A stretch of DNA of 45,441 bases from Methylococcaceae bacterium (GCA_013140705.1 JABFSH010000012.1:1-45441); one strand, 5' to 3'. Shown: positions 1 through 8,084, counted from the stretch's first letter. Made by a program: numbers and translations. The notes: generated by a model not told the origin, from the letters alone.

Positions 1-1
1 G

Positions 2-547
2 AGTTCAGATGCCGCCACAACCTTATTGGTCTTGAACAAGTTGTGGGGCTTGGACTTATCCGTAAAGAAACTGATGGAGTTTGGTCTGGCTTTGGGTGCT
101 GATGTGCCGGTTTTTGTATTCGGCTATTCCTCATGGGCAGAAGGGGTGGGAGAACAACTTGAGAAAATTGATATTGATGAGCGTTGGGTGGTAATTATTA
201 AGCCGGACTGCCATGTCAATACGAAAGAAATATTTTCGGCTAAAGAATTGACACGGAATAGCAAATCGATCAAAATATCTGACTTTATAGGCGGCCAGCA
301 TCAAAATGATTGCCTTGATGTTGTTTGTCTTCGGTACCGGGAAGTTAAAAAAGCTTTGAGTGATTTGTCGGAATTTTCAGAGCCAAGGCTAACAGGGACG
401 GGGGCTTGTGTATTTGCTCTGTTTGATTCGGAGGAATCGGCGCAAAGCGCTTATAGTTCCCTTAAAGGGAAGTGGCAAGTTTATTTATCCAAAGGGGTAA
501 ATAAATCACCTTTAATTTCAGGATTAGCCCGTATGGGTTTATCTTGA
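2..547 (+). CDS. ispE: 4-diphosphocytidyl-2-C-methyl-D-erythritol kinase, 3' part
   Basis: IspE phosphorylates CDP-methylerythritol in the MEP route to isoprenoids. The gene enters the window already open: the reading frame runs from base 2 and begins with SSDAATTLL, which matches the conserved GHMP-kinase ATP loop GGGSS(D/N)AAT, so roughly the N-terminal third is missing. The motif LGADVPVF (near base 100) and the C-terminal RLTGTGACVFALF (GHMP C-domain glycine motif) support the family. It ends at TGA 545-547, only 16 bases before a tRNA-Gln gene. The order ispE, tRNA-Gln, prs is the usual one in Pseudomonas-like gammaproteobacteria. Nothing looks damaged; the truncation is only the window edge. 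Confidence 0.93.
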   Translation, partial: SSDAATTLLVLNKLWGLDLSVKKLMEFGLALGADVPVFVFGYSSWAEGVGEQLEKIDIDERWVVIIKPDCHVNTKEIFSAKELTRNSKSIKISDFIGGQHQNDCLDVVCLRYREVKKALSDLSEFSEPRLTGTGACVFALFDSEESAQSAYSSLKGKWQVYLSKGVNKSPLISGLARMGLS

Positions 548-563
548 AAGATTCTTGATTTTT

Positions 564-638
564 TGGGTCGTCGCCAAGCGGTAAGGCACGGGGTTTTGAT
601 CTCCGCATACCAAGGTTCGAATCCTTGCGACCCAGCCA
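564..638 (+). tRNA. tRNA-Gln (anticodon TTG)
   Basis: Seven-base acceptor arms TGGGTCG (564-570) and CGACCCA (628-634) pair perfectly, followed by discriminator G and an encoded CCA. The T arm carries GGTTCGAATCC and the anticodon loop reads TTTTGAT, giving TTG, which reads CAA and CAG. It lies between ispE and prs on the same strand with short gaps, so it is probably cut out of a longer transcript. Confidence 0.97.
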
Positions 639-676
639 TACCTCTTCTAGGTTAGATTGAATTTGGGAGTGCTTGA

Positions 677-1630
677 ATGACTGACGCCTCCATGATGGTG
701 TTTTCAGGAAATGCCAACTTGGCATTGTCTGAGGGTATTGTTAAAAAGCTCAATATGCGCCTCGGAATGGCGACAGTGGGTCGATTTAGTGACGGTGAAA
801 TCGCTGTTGAAATCGAAGAAAATGTCAGGGGTAAAGATGTATTCGTCATTCAGCCAACCTGTTCTCCCACAAATGAGAATTTAATGGAATTGCTTGTGAT
901 GATTGATGCGCTGAAAAGAGCGTCAGCGTCACGAATTACAGCAGTAATGCCTTACTATGGATATGCTCGGCAAGATAGAAGATCTCGTTCAGCACGTGTT
1001 CCGATCAGTGCGAAATTGGTTGCAAGAATGATAGAGCAAGCTGGCGCGCATCGAGTTCTTACTGTTGATTTGCATGCGGATCAAATACAAGGATTTTTTG
1101 ATGTGCCGGTAGATAATGTTTATGCGTCACCGTTATTGCTGGGTGATGTTTGGCGTAAGCAATACAAAAATCTGATTGTTGTTTCGCCTGATGTGGGTGG
1201 TGTTGTCAGGGCGCGTGCACTCGCCAAACGGCTTGATGATGCAGATCTTGCAATTATTGACAAGCGAAGACCTAAGGCAAACATCGCTGAAATAATGCAC
1301 ATTATTGGTGATGTAGATGGAAGGACGTGTGTGCTGGTAGATGATTTGGTCGATACGGCGGGGACTTTATGTCATGCGGCTCATGCTTTAAAAAAACATG
1401 GTGCGGTCAAGGTTGTTGCATATTGCACGCATGCTGTCTTGTCGGGGTCGGCTATGAAAAATTTGACGGGCTCGGTTTTGGACGAATTAGTCGTAACTGA
1501 TACCATTCCTCTGAGTCAAGAGGCCGTTGATTCTGGAAAAATAAGACAGCTTAGTGTGGCTGAGATGCTTGCAGAAACGATAAGGCGGATTGCTGCTGGT
1601 GAATCTGTAAGCTCGCTTTATGTTGATTGA
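677..1630 (+). CDS. prs: Ribose-phosphate pyrophosphokinase (PRPP synthase)
   Basis: Makes PRPP from ribose 5-phosphate and ATP, feeding purine, pyrimidine, histidine, tryptophan and NAD synthesis in the cytoplasm. At 317 residues it is a standard class I enzyme. Visible motifs are the N-terminal FSGNANLAL, the ATP-site region [11 protein letters not shown] (about residues 95-105), the PRPP synthase signature [12 protein letters not shown] (about 133-144) and the PRPP loop [13 protein letters not shown] (about 218-230). The ATG at 677 is preceded by GGGAG at 664-668 and begins the sequence where family members begin. It sits just after tRNA-Gln and before rplY on the same strand. Confidence 0.98.
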   Translation: MTDASMMVFSGNANLALSEGIVKKLNMRLGMATVGRFSDGEIAVEIEENVRGKDVFVIQPTCSPTNENLMELLVMIDALKRASASRITAVMPYYGYARQDRRSRSARVPISAKLVARMIEQAGAHRVLTVDLHADQIQGFFDVPVDNVYASPLLLGDVWRKQYKNLIVVSPDVGGVVRARALAKRLDDADLAIIDKRRPKANIAEIMHIIGDVDGRTCVLVDDLVDTAGTLCHAAHALKKHGAVKVVAYCTHAVLSGSAMKNLTGSVLDELVVTDTIPLSQEAVDSGKIRQLSVAEMLAETIRRIAAGESVSSLYVD

Positions 1631-1678
1631 TTATGTTTAAATTTTGTTGTGTTTCAAAGTGCGGAGTAAAAAAAGAAA

Positions 1679-2281
1679 ATGTCTAACGTATTTGAGTTTA
1701 TTGCCAATAGTCGTGGGCAATCAGGAAAAGGTGCAGCAAGAAGGGTGCGTCGTCAAGGTGATGTGCCGGCAGTAATTTATGGTGGGCACAAAGATCCCCA
1801 AATGCTCGTATTGAATCATAATGATATTATCAAGCATCTTGATCATGAAGCTGTCTATTCCCACATATTGGATGTAACAATAGACGGCCAGACAGAAAAG
1901 GCTGTGCTTAAAGGTGTTCAACGTAATCCGGCAAGATTTCAAGTATTGCATTTGGACTTTCAAAGGGTTTCAATGTCCGAAGCATTAAAAGTCCATGTTC
2001 CGCTGCATTTTGTAAATGAGAGTAGTTCTGTCGGCGGAAAGAAAGGTGGTATTGCTGCGCATTCTATGGTTGATGTGGAGGTTTCTTGTTTGCCGTCAAA
2101 TTTGCCTGAATATCTTGAAATTGACCTTGCAAATCTGGATGTGGGTGAGACAATTCATTTATCGGATATCAAATTACCAGATGGTGTAGAGATTGTGGTA
2201 TTGGCTCAGGGTCCCGAGCACGATCTCCCTGTCGTTTCGATGATGAGTTCGAAAGCAACTAAAGACGAGACATCCGTGTAA
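1679..2281 (+). CDS. rplY: 50S ribosomal protein bL25, long CTC/TL5 form
   Basis: Binds 5S rRNA in the large subunit. The 200-residue length marks the long form: an N-terminal L25 domain (about residues 5-92, with GKGAARRVRRQGDVPAVIYG) fused to the C-terminal beta domain found in CTC/TL5 proteins, whereas E. coli L25 has only the first part. The start has GCGGAG at 1661-1666 upstream, a long but workable spacing. The order prs-rplY-pth is conserved in many proteobacteria. The last 18 bases before pth contain no terminator; a terminator-like hairpin lies just inside pth instead. Confidence 0.96.
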   Translation: MSNVFEFIANSRGQSGKGAARRVRRQGDVPAVIYGGHKDPQMLVLNHNDIIKHLDHEAVYSHILDVTIDGQTEKAVLKGVQRNPARFQVLHLDFQRVSMSEALKVHVPLHFVNESSSVGGKKGGIAAHSMVDVEVSCLPSNLPEYLEIDLANLDVGETIHLSDIKLPDGVEIVVLAQGPEHDLPVVSMMSSKATKDETSV

Positions 2282-2299
2282 GAGGTTTAACCATTCTCG

Positions 2300-2872
2300 A
2301 TGATTAAGCTTATAATTGGATTGGGAAATCCAGGAAAGCAATATGAAAAGACCCGGCATAACGCCGGGTTTTTGTTTTTAGATGTGTTGGCATCTGAGTC
2401 GGGATGCAAATGGACGTATGATTCAAGATTTCAAGGTTTGTATGCCGAGTATAGTGCCGGTATGCAAAAGGTGATTCTTTTGAAGCCAGAGACTTATATG
2501 AATCGTAGCGGGCAATCCGTTGGGAAAGTAGTTCGCTATTATAAGTTGGTGCCAGATGAGATTTTGGTGGTTCATGATGAGCTTGATTTTGCCGCAGGTG
2601 TATTAAAGTTAAAAAAAAATGGCGGACATGCTGGGCATAATGGTTTGCGTGACATCATCGCTCATTTGGGAACGAATCAGTTTTATCGGTTAAGGGTTGG
2701 AATTGGAAGGCCTGAAAATGGCAGGTCGGTTGCTGATTTTGTTTTGTCTGCTCCTTCAAGATATGAGTGGGAATTAATGGTTTCAAGTTTTGCTCGTTTA
2801 AGGTTGTTTTTGGGGAAAATAATATCAGGAGAAATTGAGGCGGTTATGAATGAAGTAAATGCAGGTGTTTGA
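2300..2872 (+). CDS. pth: Peptidyl-tRNA hydrolase
   Basis: Releases tRNA from peptidyl-tRNA that drops off ribosomes. The 190-residue protein has the family hallmarks in place: IIGLGNPG at the N-terminus (N10), the catalytic histidine H20 in TRHNAGF, the YMNRSG motif, and D93 in VVHDELDF. It starts 19 bases after the rplY stop, and the nearest Shine-Dalgarno-like stretch (AGAGG, 2281-2285) is 14 bases away, suggesting modest translation. The codons for RHNAGFLFL also form a GC-rich hairpin and T-run described separately. The gene is followed by about 100 bases without a gene and then a strong promoter. Confidence 0.97.
   Translation: MIKLIIGLGNPGKQYEKTRHNAGFLFLDVLASESGCKWTYDSRFQGLYAEYSAGMQKVILLKPETYMNRSGQSVGKVVRYYKLVPDEILVVHDELDFAAGVLKLKKNGGHAGHNGLRDIIAHLGTNQFYRLRVGIGRPENGRSVADFVLSAPSRYEWELMVSSFARLRLFLGKIISGEIEAVMNEVNAGV
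2351..2379 (+). terminator. Terminator-like hairpin inside the pth coding start
   Basis: ACCCGGC (2351-2357) and GCCGGGT (2363-2369) form a perfect 7-bp stem with the 5-base loop ATAAC, followed by TTTTGTTTTT (2370-2379). This has all parts of an intrinsic terminator, on the coding strand, about 50 bases into pth and 70 bases after the rplY stop. It could end most rplY transcripts so that abundant L25 is made with little Pth. Active translation of pth would cover it. Whether it works in the cell is not shown by the sequence. Confidence 0.6.
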
Positions 2873-2978
2873 GGTTGGTTTCGATCGCTTACAGTGCTCA
2901 TTTGTGGATATTGGTTGAAGTTTAATGGTCGGGATTGGATCATGTTTGCAGACAATTAATTGGATAATAAATTAAGTA

Positions 2979-3007
2979 TTGACAGATAGGCTTGTATAAA
3001 AGATAAT
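2979..3007 (+). promoter_or_regulatory. sigma70 promoter for the tRNA-Tyr/Gly/Thr-tuf operon
   Basis: A perfect -35 TTGACA (2979-2984) is separated by 17 bases from GATAAT (3002-3007), five of six matches to the -10 consensus. It lies 24 bases upstream of the tRNA-Tyr gene, which places the expected start near 3014. The bases 2873-2978 between pth and this promoter contain no gene and no other structure I can support. Confidence 0.85.
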
Positions 3008-3030
3008 AGTGGGCTATATCCGATTTATTA

Positions 3031-3115
3031 GGAGGGGTTCCCGAGCGGCCAAAGGGATCAGACTGTAAATCTGCCGGCTCTGCCTTCGGAGGTTCGAATC
3101 CTCCCCCCTCCACCA
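3031..3115 (+). tRNA. tRNA-Tyr (anticodon GTA)
   Basis: A class II tRNA of 85 bases with a long variable arm (GCCGGCTCTGCCTTCGGA region). Acceptor arms are GGAGGGG and CCCCTCC, with A discriminator and encoded CCA. The anticodon loop is CTGTAAA, anticodon GTA, reading tyrosine codons. First gene after the promoter at 2979-3007 and followed by tRNA-Gly, tRNA-Thr and tuf, the same order as E. coli tyrU-glyT-thrT-tufB. Confidence 0.97.
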
Positions 3116-3133
3116 TTCCGAATATAAAAATCT

Positions 3134-3207
3134 GCGGGTGTAGTTCAATGGTAGAACTCCAGCCTTCCAAGCTGATCACGTGGGTTCGATTCCCATCACC
3201 CGCTCCA
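3134..3207 (+). tRNA. tRNA-Gly (anticodon TCC)
   Basis: Acceptor arms GCGGGTG (3134-3140) and CACCCGC (3197-3203), T discriminator, encoded CCA. The anticodon loop CTTCCAA gives TCC, reading GGA/GGG. It lies 18 bases after tRNA-Tyr in the same transcription unit. Confidence 0.97.
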
Positions 3208-3218
3208 TTTTTGATTCG

Positions 3219-3294
<76 letters not shown>

Positions 3295-3325
3295 GTTTTA
3301 ACAAAGATTGTTAAAGGTATTTTTG

Positions 3326-4503
3326 ATGGCCAAAGAAAAATTTACGCGTAATAAGCCCCACGTAAACGTAGGAACGATAGGGCACGTTGATCACGGCAAG
3401 ACCACCTTGACGGCAGCCTTAACCAAGGTGATGGCAGAACTGCAAGGTGGCGAAGTAAAAGCATTTGATCAAATTGATAATGCGCCGGAAGAGCGTGCAC
3501 GAGGCATTACCATTGCGACTTCGCATGTTGAATATGAATCGGCGACGCGTCACTATGCGCACGTAGATTGCCCGGGTCATGCGGACTATGTCAAGAATAT
3601 GATTACGGGTGCGGCGCAGATGGATGGTGCGATTCTGGTTTGTTCAGCAGCGGATGGTCCAATGCCGCAAACCCGCGAACATATTTTGCTGTCACGTCAA
3701 GTGGGTGTACCTTACATCGTTGTCTTTTTGAACAAAGCCGACATGGTCGATGACGCCGAATTGATTGAGTTGGTCGAAATGGAAATCAGAGAATTACTGG
3801 ATCTTTATGAGTTTCCGGGCGATGACACGCCCATCGTGATTGGTTCAGCGCTGAAAGCATTGGAAGGTGATACGAGTGAAATCGGTGTGCCTTCGGTGGT
3901 CAAGTTGGTCGAAGCATTAGACAGTTACATCCCGCTGCCAGAAAGAGCCGTGGATGGTGCGTTCTTGCTGCCTATTGAAGATGTGTTCTCCATTTCAGGT
4001 CGCGGCACAGTGGTCACTGGTCGCGTAGAGCGTGGTGTCATCAAGGTTGGTCAGGAAGTTGAAATTGTTGGAATTCGTCCAACCGTTGTTACCACCTGTA
4101 CGGGTGTTGAAATGTTCCGCAAATTGCTTGACCAAGGACAGGCAGGCGACAACGTCGGTATTCTGTTAAGAGGTACCAAACGTGATGACGTAGAACGTGG
4201 ACAAGTATTGGCCCACAAAGGCACTATTAAGCCGCATGCGCATTTCAAGGCAGAAATTTACGTATTGTCAAAAGATGAAGGCGGACGTCATACGCCGTTT
4301 TTCAATGGATATCGCCCTCAGTTTTATTTTAGAACAACGGATGTAACCGGTGCAGTAGATCTGCCGGAAGGCGTTGAGATGGTAATGCCGGGTGACAATA
4401 TTGCAGTGACAGTCAAATTAATTTCACCCATCGCAATGGAAGACGGCTTACGTTTTGCGATTCGTGAAGGTGGACGTACCGTCGGTGCGGGCGTTGTTTC
4501 ATC
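3326..4503. repeat. Long direct repeat, tuf copy 1
   Basis: 1178 bases that I read as identical, line by line, to 19764-20941. The identity begins at the ATG (upstream only a short TAAAGGTATT ribosome-site stretch is shared) and stops after codon 392, where copy 1 has TCT ATT ATT GAA TAA and copy 2 has TCA ATA ATC GAG TGA. This is the pattern of gene conversion between duplicated tuf genes. Confidence 0.95.
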
Positions 4504-4516
4504 TATTATTGAATAA
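3326..4516 (+). CDS. tuf: Elongation factor Tu, copy 1 (tRNA operon)
   Basis: GTPase that carries aminoacyl-tRNA to the ribosome. 396 residues with G1 GHVDHGKTT (about 18-26), G3 DCPGHADY (about 80-87) and G4 NKADM (about 135-139), then the two beta-barrel domains ending in VVSSIIE. The ATG at 3326 starts [12 protein letters not shown] as expected, with AAAGG 8 bases upstream; an in-frame TTG at 3308 is not needed. The protein is identical to the second copy at 19764-20954. The DNA is also identical for the first 1178 bases and differs only in the last four codons and stop. Its 3' end overlaps a candidate promoter for tRNA-Trp. Confidence 0.98.
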   Translation: MAKEKFTRNKPHVNVGTIGHVDHGKTTLTAALTKVMAELQGGEVKAFDQIDNAPEERARGITIATSHVEYESATRHYAHVDCPGHADYVKNMITGAAQMDGAILVCSAADGPMPQTREHILLSRQVGVPYIVVFLNKADMVDDAELIELVEMEIRELLDLYEFPGDDTPIVIGSALKALEGDTSEIGVPSVVKLVEALDSYIPLPERAVDGAFLLPIEDVFSISGRGTVVTGRVERGVIKVGQEVEIVGIRPTVVTTCTGVEMFRKLLDQGQAGDNVGILLRGTKRDDVERGQVLAHKGTIKPHAHFKAEIYVLSKDEGGRHTPFFNGYRPQFYFRTTDVTGAVDLPEGVEMVMPGDNIAVTVKLISPIAMEDGLRFAIREGGRTVGAGVVSSIIE

Positions 4517-4537
4517 TAAATGAGATTAATTTAAAAT
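4509..4537 (+). promoter_or_regulatory. Candidate promoter for tRNA-Trp/secE/nusG
   Basis: TTGAAT (4509-4514, four of six -35 matches) and TAAAAT (4532-4537, five of six -10 matches) with an ideal 17-base spacer. The expected start near 4544 leaves about 20 bases of leader before tRNA-Trp. The -35 box lies in the last codons and stop of tuf copy 1, exactly in the piece that differs from tuf copy 2. No terminator is visible between tuf and tRNA-Trp, so read-through from the upstream promoter is also likely. Confidence 0.55.
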
Positions 4538-4565
4538 AGCAAGTTGTCTACAGTTTTTCTGAAAT

Positions 4566-4641
4566 AGGTCAGTAGTTCAATTGGTAGAATAGCGGTCTCC
4601 AAAACCGCGGGTTGGGGGTTCGAGACCCTCCTGGCCTGCCA
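4566..4641 (+). tRNA. tRNA-Trp (anticodon CCA)
   Basis: Acceptor arms AGGTCAG (4566-4572) and CTGGCCT (4631-4637, one G-T pair), G discriminator, encoded CCA. The anticodon stem GCGGT/ACCGC encloses CTCCAAA, anticodon CCA. Placement between tuf and secE is common in proteobacteria such as Pseudomonas and Xanthomonas. Confidence 0.97.
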
Positions 4642-4684
4642 TTCAGAATAATTTAAAGTTTTAATATTAAAATAAAAAATCCAA

Positions 4685-5062
4685 ATGAGTACTCAAGCAG
4701 AAGCTCCAACAGCAATTATTGACATTTTAAAGCAAGTTTCCTCAGTTGTTTTAGTGATTGCTGGACTATCTGCATTTTACTACTTTTCAGAGGTTCAGTT
4801 AGTTTACCGGGTGGTAGGATTGCTTTTGATAATGGCAATAGCTGCCGGTGCGGTGCTAACAACAGCTTTCGGAAGAATTATATGGGATTTTGTTCTTGAG
4901 TCCAAAGTGGAAGTAAGGAAAGTCGTGTGGCCTAGTAAAGATGAAACTACAAGAACTACATTGTTAGTATTTGCAATGGTGTTTGTTGTAGGGTTGATAC
5001 TTTGGGTTCTTGATATGTTCCTCTTTTGGGGAGTTCGCCTGCTAACCGGTGAAGGTGGATAA
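4685..5062 (+). CDS. secE: Preprotein translocase subunit SecE
   Basis: Essential clamp subunit of the SecYEG channel in the inner membrane. 125 residues with three predicted membrane segments (about 18-35, 40-62 and 95-118), the arrangement of gammaproteobacterial SecE, and the conserved amphipathic stretch ESKVEVRKVVWPSKDET before the last segment. The ATG at 4685 has no clear Shine-Dalgarno sequence in the A/T-rich leader. nusG begins 4 bases after the stop, as in most bacteria, so the two are co-translated. Confidence 0.97.
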   Translation: MSTQAEAPTAIIDILKQVSSVVLVIAGLSAFYYFSEVQLVYRVVGLLLIMAIAAGAVLTTAFGRIIWDFVLESKVEVRKVVWPSKDETTRTTLLVFAMVFVVGLILWVLDMFLFWGVRLLTGEGG

Positions 5063-5066
5063 GTAA

Positions 5067-5600
5067 ATGGCATTGCGCTGGTATGTTGTTCATGCTTACT
5101 CGAACTTTGAGAATAAAGTAAAGCAGGCATTAGACGAAAGAATAAAAAGAGAGGGTTTGGAGCAGTTTTTTGGAAAAATACTGGTTCCAACAGAAGAAAT
5201 CGTCGAGATGCGTTTGGGGCAGCAACGTAAAAGTGAAAGAAAGTTTTTTCCGGGATATGTGCTTGTGCAAATGGAGTTGACTGATGAGACGTGGCATTTG
5301 GTAAGGGATATTCCAAGAGTTCTTGGTTTTATTGGTGGGACATCTGATCGGCCTGCGCCGATTTCTGATAAGGAAGCAATGGCAATCCTGAATAGGGTGG
5401 AAGAAGGTGTTAATAAGCCTCGTCCAAAAATTCTCTTTGAAGTTGGTCAAACAATACGTGTAATTGAGGGGCCATTTAAGGACTTTAATGGAGTAGTAGA
5501 AGAAGTAAACTATGAGAAAAATAAGTTAAAAATATCAGTGTTGATATTCGGTCGATCCACTACTGTTGAATTAGGTTTTGGACAGGTAGAGAAGAATTAA
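5067..5600 (+). CDS. nusG: Transcription termination/antitermination protein NusG
   Basis: Binds the RNA polymerase clamp, suppresses pausing and links polymerase to Rho and to ribosomal protein S10. 177 residues: N-terminal NGN domain (about 5-105, starting [15 protein letters not shown], with the [12 protein letters not shown] stretch) and a C-terminal KOW domain (about 122-175, [19 protein letters not shown]). Length and sequence are ordinary. It forms the secE-nusG pair upstream of rplK, as in E. coli. Confidence 0.98.
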   Translation: MALRWYVVHAYSNFENKVKQALDERIKREGLEQFFGKILVPTEEIVEMRLGQQRKSERKFFPGYVLVQMELTDETWHLVRDIPRVLGFIGGTSDRPAPISDKEAMAILNRVEEGVNKPRPKILFEVGQTIRVIEGPFKDFNGVVEEVNYEKNKLKISVLIFGRSTTVELGFGQVEKN

Positions 5601-5703
5601 ATATCTAAGGTACACACTTCAAACATAGACTCAACTTAAATGAGATCTACGCATGTTTTGTCTGATTCACTGCTAAAAAATAAATTCATATTCAATTCAA
5701 GAT

Positions 5704-5723
5704 CCAAGTAGTTATGTACTTGG
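5704..5723 (+). promoter_or_regulatory. Hairpin in the nusG-rplK gap
   Basis: CCAAGTA (5704-5710) and TACTTGG (5717-5723) are perfect inverted arms around GTTATG. There is no T-run after it, so it is not a standard intrinsic terminator; a processing site or a DNA operator near a promoter for rplK is possible. No convincing -35/-10 pair was found in the 225-base gap. Confidence 0.35.
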
Positions 5724-5783
5724 TGTGAGTGTCATAAGAATATTTTTCTAACCTGTCCTGATTAGGCCGGGTATCGTTGTGTC

Positions 5784-5810
5784 TAGGGGAGCTGAAAAGC
5801 GTTATCACCC
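5784..5810 (+). promoter_or_regulatory. Probable L1-binding leader element before rplK
   Basis: Just upstream of the rplK ribosome site lies AGGGGA, a small GCT-GAAA-AGC hairpin (5791-5800), then GTTATCACCC, so that GGG and CCC can close an outer stem around an asymmetric internal loop. This resembles the L1 site of 23S rRNA and of L11-operon leaders, where excess L1 represses rplK-rplA translation. The match is by eye and the location is right; no model was scored. Confidence 0.45.
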
Positions 5811-5825
5811 ATATTGGAGTAAAAA

Positions 5826-6257
5826 ATGGCAAAAAAAATAACAGCATACATAAAACTGCAAGTAAAAGCAGGTGAAGCAAACCCTAGTCCGCCTGTGGGT
5901 CCGGCACTTGGTCAGCGTGGTGTTAACATTATGGAGTTTTGTAAGGCGTTTAACGCAAAAACACAGGATACGGAAAAGGGCTTGCCTTTGCCAGTTGTTA
6001 TCACTGTCTATAGCGATCGTAGCTTTACATTCATTACTAAAACACCTCCAGCGTCAATTTTGTTAAAAAAAGCGACAGGCATCAAAAGTGGCAGCAGTAA
6101 CCCAAATACTAAAAAAGTGGGTACAGTTACTAAAGCGCAGTTGGAAGAAATTGCAAAAACAAAAATGGAAGATTTGAATGCAGCAAATCTTGAGGCAGCA
6201 ATCAAGACAATTGCTGGCAGTGCTCGTAGTATGGGCCTGAATGTGGAGGGTTTATAA
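5826..6257 (+). CDS. rplK: 50S ribosomal protein uL11
   Basis: Forms the GTPase-associated centre with 23S rRNA helices 43/44 and is needed for RelA activation. 143 residues, N-terminal domain with [21 protein letters not shown] (near residues 15-35) containing the flexible proline-rich hinge, and a C-terminal RNA-binding domain ending in [15 protein letters not shown] at 5816-5819 supports the ATG at 5826. The stop overlaps the rplA start by one base (TAATG), so the pair is translationally coupled, consistent with L1 control of both. Confidence 0.98.
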   Translation: MAKKITAYIKLQVKAGEANPSPPVGPALGQRGVNIMEFCKAFNAKTQDTEKGLPLPVVITVYSDRSFTFITKTPPASILLKKATGIKSGSSNPNTKKVGTVTKAQLEEIAKTKMEDLNAANLEAAIKTIAGSARSMGLNVEGL

Positions 6258-6952
6258 TGGCTAAGTTATCAAAGAAAGCAAAAATTGTTAAATCAAAAGT
6301 TGACAGGACAAAACAATATTCAGTTGTGGAAGCCGTGCAAGTATTACAAGAACTTGCTTCAAAAAAATTCGCAGAAGCCATAGATGTTAGCGTAAATTTA
6401 GGTGTTGACCCACGTAAATCTGATCAGAATGTTCGTGGCGCAACGGTATTGCCTAATGGTACAGGTAAAACAGTAAGAGTAGCTGTGTTTACGCAAGGTC
6501 CAAATGCCGATGCTGCAAGAGCAGCGGGCGCAGACATCGTTGGGATGGATGATTTGGGTGATTTGGTAAAAAAGGGAGAAATGAATTTTGACGTGGTTAT
6601 TGCATCGCCAGATGCTATGCGCGTAGTTGGTCAGTTGGGACAGATTTTAGGTCCAAGAGGCTTGATGCCGAATCCTAAGGTTGGAACGGTAACAGCCGAT
6701 GTGGCGACAGCCGTAAAAAATGCCAAGTCTGGACAGGTTCGTTATAGGACTGATAAGTCTGGAATAATACATTGTACACTGGGTAAAGCTTCCTTTGATG
6801 CTGCTGCTATTCAAGGCAATCTGGAAGCATTACTTTCTGATTTGAGAAAGGCGAAGCCGACTACTTCAAAAGGTGTTTACATCAAAAAAATAACGTTATC
6901 GTCAACAATGGGGCCTGGGCTTTGGTTGGACCAAAGTAGTCTGGCTAGTTAA
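6257..6952 (+). CDS. rplA: 50S ribosomal protein uL1
   Basis: Shapes the L1 stalk that releases deacylated tRNA; also the autogenous repressor of the rplK-rplA transcript in enterobacteria. 231 residues, with the conserved GRNxxxxPNPKxGT-type segment here reading [16 protein letters not shown] (about residues 132-147) and the C-terminal [14 protein letters not shown]. Starts on an ATG overlapping the rplK stop. The gap to rplJ is 200 bases and holds the L10 leader. Confidence 0.98.
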   Translation: MAKLSKKAKIVKSKVDRTKQYSVVEAVQVLQELASKKFAEAIDVSVNLGVDPRKSDQNVRGATVLPNGTGKTVRVAVFTQGPNADAARAAGADIVGMDDLGDLVKKGEMNFDVVIASPDAMRVVGQLGQILGPRGLMPNPKVGTVTADVATAVKNAKSGQVRYRTDKSGIIHCTLGKASFDAAAIQGNLEALLSDLRKAKPTTSKGVYIKKITLSSTMGPGLWLDQSSLAS

Positions 6953-6982
6953 GCATCCCATAAACGATAATTACAAGCTTTG

Positions 6983-7053
6983 GGTTGCCGAGGACATTCG
7001 GTAACCGTCAAAGACCGCAGGTGTTGAAAAACTTAATTTTCCTGCGCAGACGG
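6983..7053 (+). promoter_or_regulatory. L10 (rplJL) autoregulatory leader RNA
   Basis: Two structures are visible. GGTTGCCGA (6983-6991) pairs with TCGGTAACC (6998-7006) around a 6-base loop. The alternative CCGTC (7005-7009) pairs with GACGG (7049-7053), enclosing CGCAGG (7016-7021) with CCTGCG (7041-7046) and unpaired AAAGAC on the 5' side. The second matches the L10-(L12)4 binding site of gammaproteobacterial leaders, where L10 complex binding blocks rplJ translation. It ends 99 bases before the rplJ start. Confidence 0.8.
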
Positions 7054-7152
7054 AAGCTGGACCTTGAATTTGGGGAAAGGGACCGTAAGAGGCATTTAAA
7101 AGAATGCATTTTATTAATTCTGGAGTAATTTAGAAATTACCGGAGGTAAGCT

Positions 7153-7647
7153 GTGGCACTAAATTTAGACGGCAAGAAAGCCGTCGTAAAAGAGGTTGCT
7201 GAATTCGCCGAAAAAGCTCTTTCTGCAGTCGCAGCAGAGTATAGAGGTTTATCAGTTACGGAATTGACTCAGTTGCGTAAAACTGCCAGAGAAACAGGTG
7301 TTTATCTGCGTGTTGTTAAAAATACGTTGGCGAAGCGAGCGATTGCTGGAACGGAATTCGAATGTATGCAAGATGCATTGGTTGGTCCATTGCTGATAGC
7401 ATTTTCAATGGAAGACCCGGGGTCAGCTGCTCGTTTGATCAATGATTTTTCAAAGACCCATGATAAGTTAATAGCTAAGGTTGTTGCTATCGGCGGACAA
7501 GCTTATGGACATGCTGAGCTGGCACGGTTGGCGAACCTACCAACACGTGATCAGGGCATTGGCTTGTTGATGTCAGTCATGAAGGCGCCTACAGAGAAAC
7601 TTGTACGTACTTTGGCTGAAGTTAGAGACCAAAAGCAAGCCGCTTAA
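7153..7647 (+). CDS. rplJ: 50S ribosomal protein uL10
   Basis: Base of the L7/L12 stalk; with L12 it binds its own mRNA leader. 164 residues with the N-terminal rRNA-binding domain (AEYRGLSVTELTQLRKTARE, about residues 28-47) and a C-terminal helix that anchors L12 dimers. Start is GTG at 7153, chosen because GGAGG (7142-7146) sits at the right spacing and the product aligns with MALNL-type starts. rplL follows after 50 bases. Confidence 0.97.
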   Translation: MALNLDGKKAVVKEVAEFAEKALSAVAAEYRGLSVTELTQLRKTARETGVYLRVVKNTLAKRAIAGTEFECMQDALVGPLLIAFSMEDPGSAARLINDFSKTHDKLIAKVVAIGGQAYGHAELARLANLPTRDQGIGLLMSVMKAPTEKLVRTLAEVRDQKQAA

Positions 7648-7697
7648 ATAACCCCTTATAACCAGTTAAAACCAAAAATATTTTTTAGAGGAATAAT

Positions 7698-8066
7698 ATG
7701 GCAATTTCACAAGAAGACATCTTGGAAGCAGTCTCAAATATGACCGTTATGGAAATCGTTGACTTAATTTCAGCGATGGAAGAAAAATTTGGCGTTTCTG
7801 CCGCTGCTGTTGCTGTTGCTGCACCAACCGCTGCCGCCGCCGTTGTTGAAGAGCAAACAGAATTTGATGTTGTAATGACAGGCTTTGGTGAAAACAAAGT
7901 TGCTGTTATTAAAACGGTTCGGACAATAACCGGTCTGGGCTTGAAGGAAGCGAAGGATGCCGTTGAAGGTGTGCCAACAACCTTAAAAGAAGCAGTTTCT
8001 AAAGCTGAAGCTGAAGAAATTAAAAAGCAACTTACCGAAGCTGGCGCAACTGTCGAAATTAAATAA
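7698..8066 (+). CDS. rplL: 50S ribosomal protein bL12 (L7/L12)
   Basis: Multi-copy stalk protein that recruits translation GTPases. 122 residues: N-terminal dimerisation helix hairpin, an Ala/Val-rich hinge (about 35-52) and the globular C-terminal domain with [20 protein letters not shown] at 7688-7691 supports the ATG at 7698. The gap to rpoB contains two hairpins, consistent with partial termination that gives more L12 than polymerase. Confidence 0.98.
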   Translation: MAISQEDILEAVSNMTVMEIVDLISAMEEKFGVSAAAVAVAAPTAAAAVVEEQTEFDVVMTGFGENKVAVIKTVRTITGLGLKEAKDAVEGVPTTLKEAVSKAEAEEIKKQLTEAGATVEIK

Positions 8067-8084
8067 ATATTTTGACTCATTGTG

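Noticed and set aside
462-725. Minus-strand open frame across the tRNA-Gln gene
   Set aside because: Its translation (GRKDSNLGMRRSKPRALPLG) is the familiar false protein produced by reading a tRNA in reverse; it overlaps ispE, tRNA-Gln and prs.
3326-4516. Second tuf copy as an assembly artefact
   Set aside because: Both copies have different, sensible flanks (tRNA operon versus str operon) and differ at synonymous sites at the end; dual tuf genes are normal in gammaproteobacteria.
4804-5316. 170-codon minus-strand frame over secE and nusG
   Set aside because: It is antisense to two conserved genes, has no recognisable motif, and its length follows from the codon pattern of the plus-strand genes.
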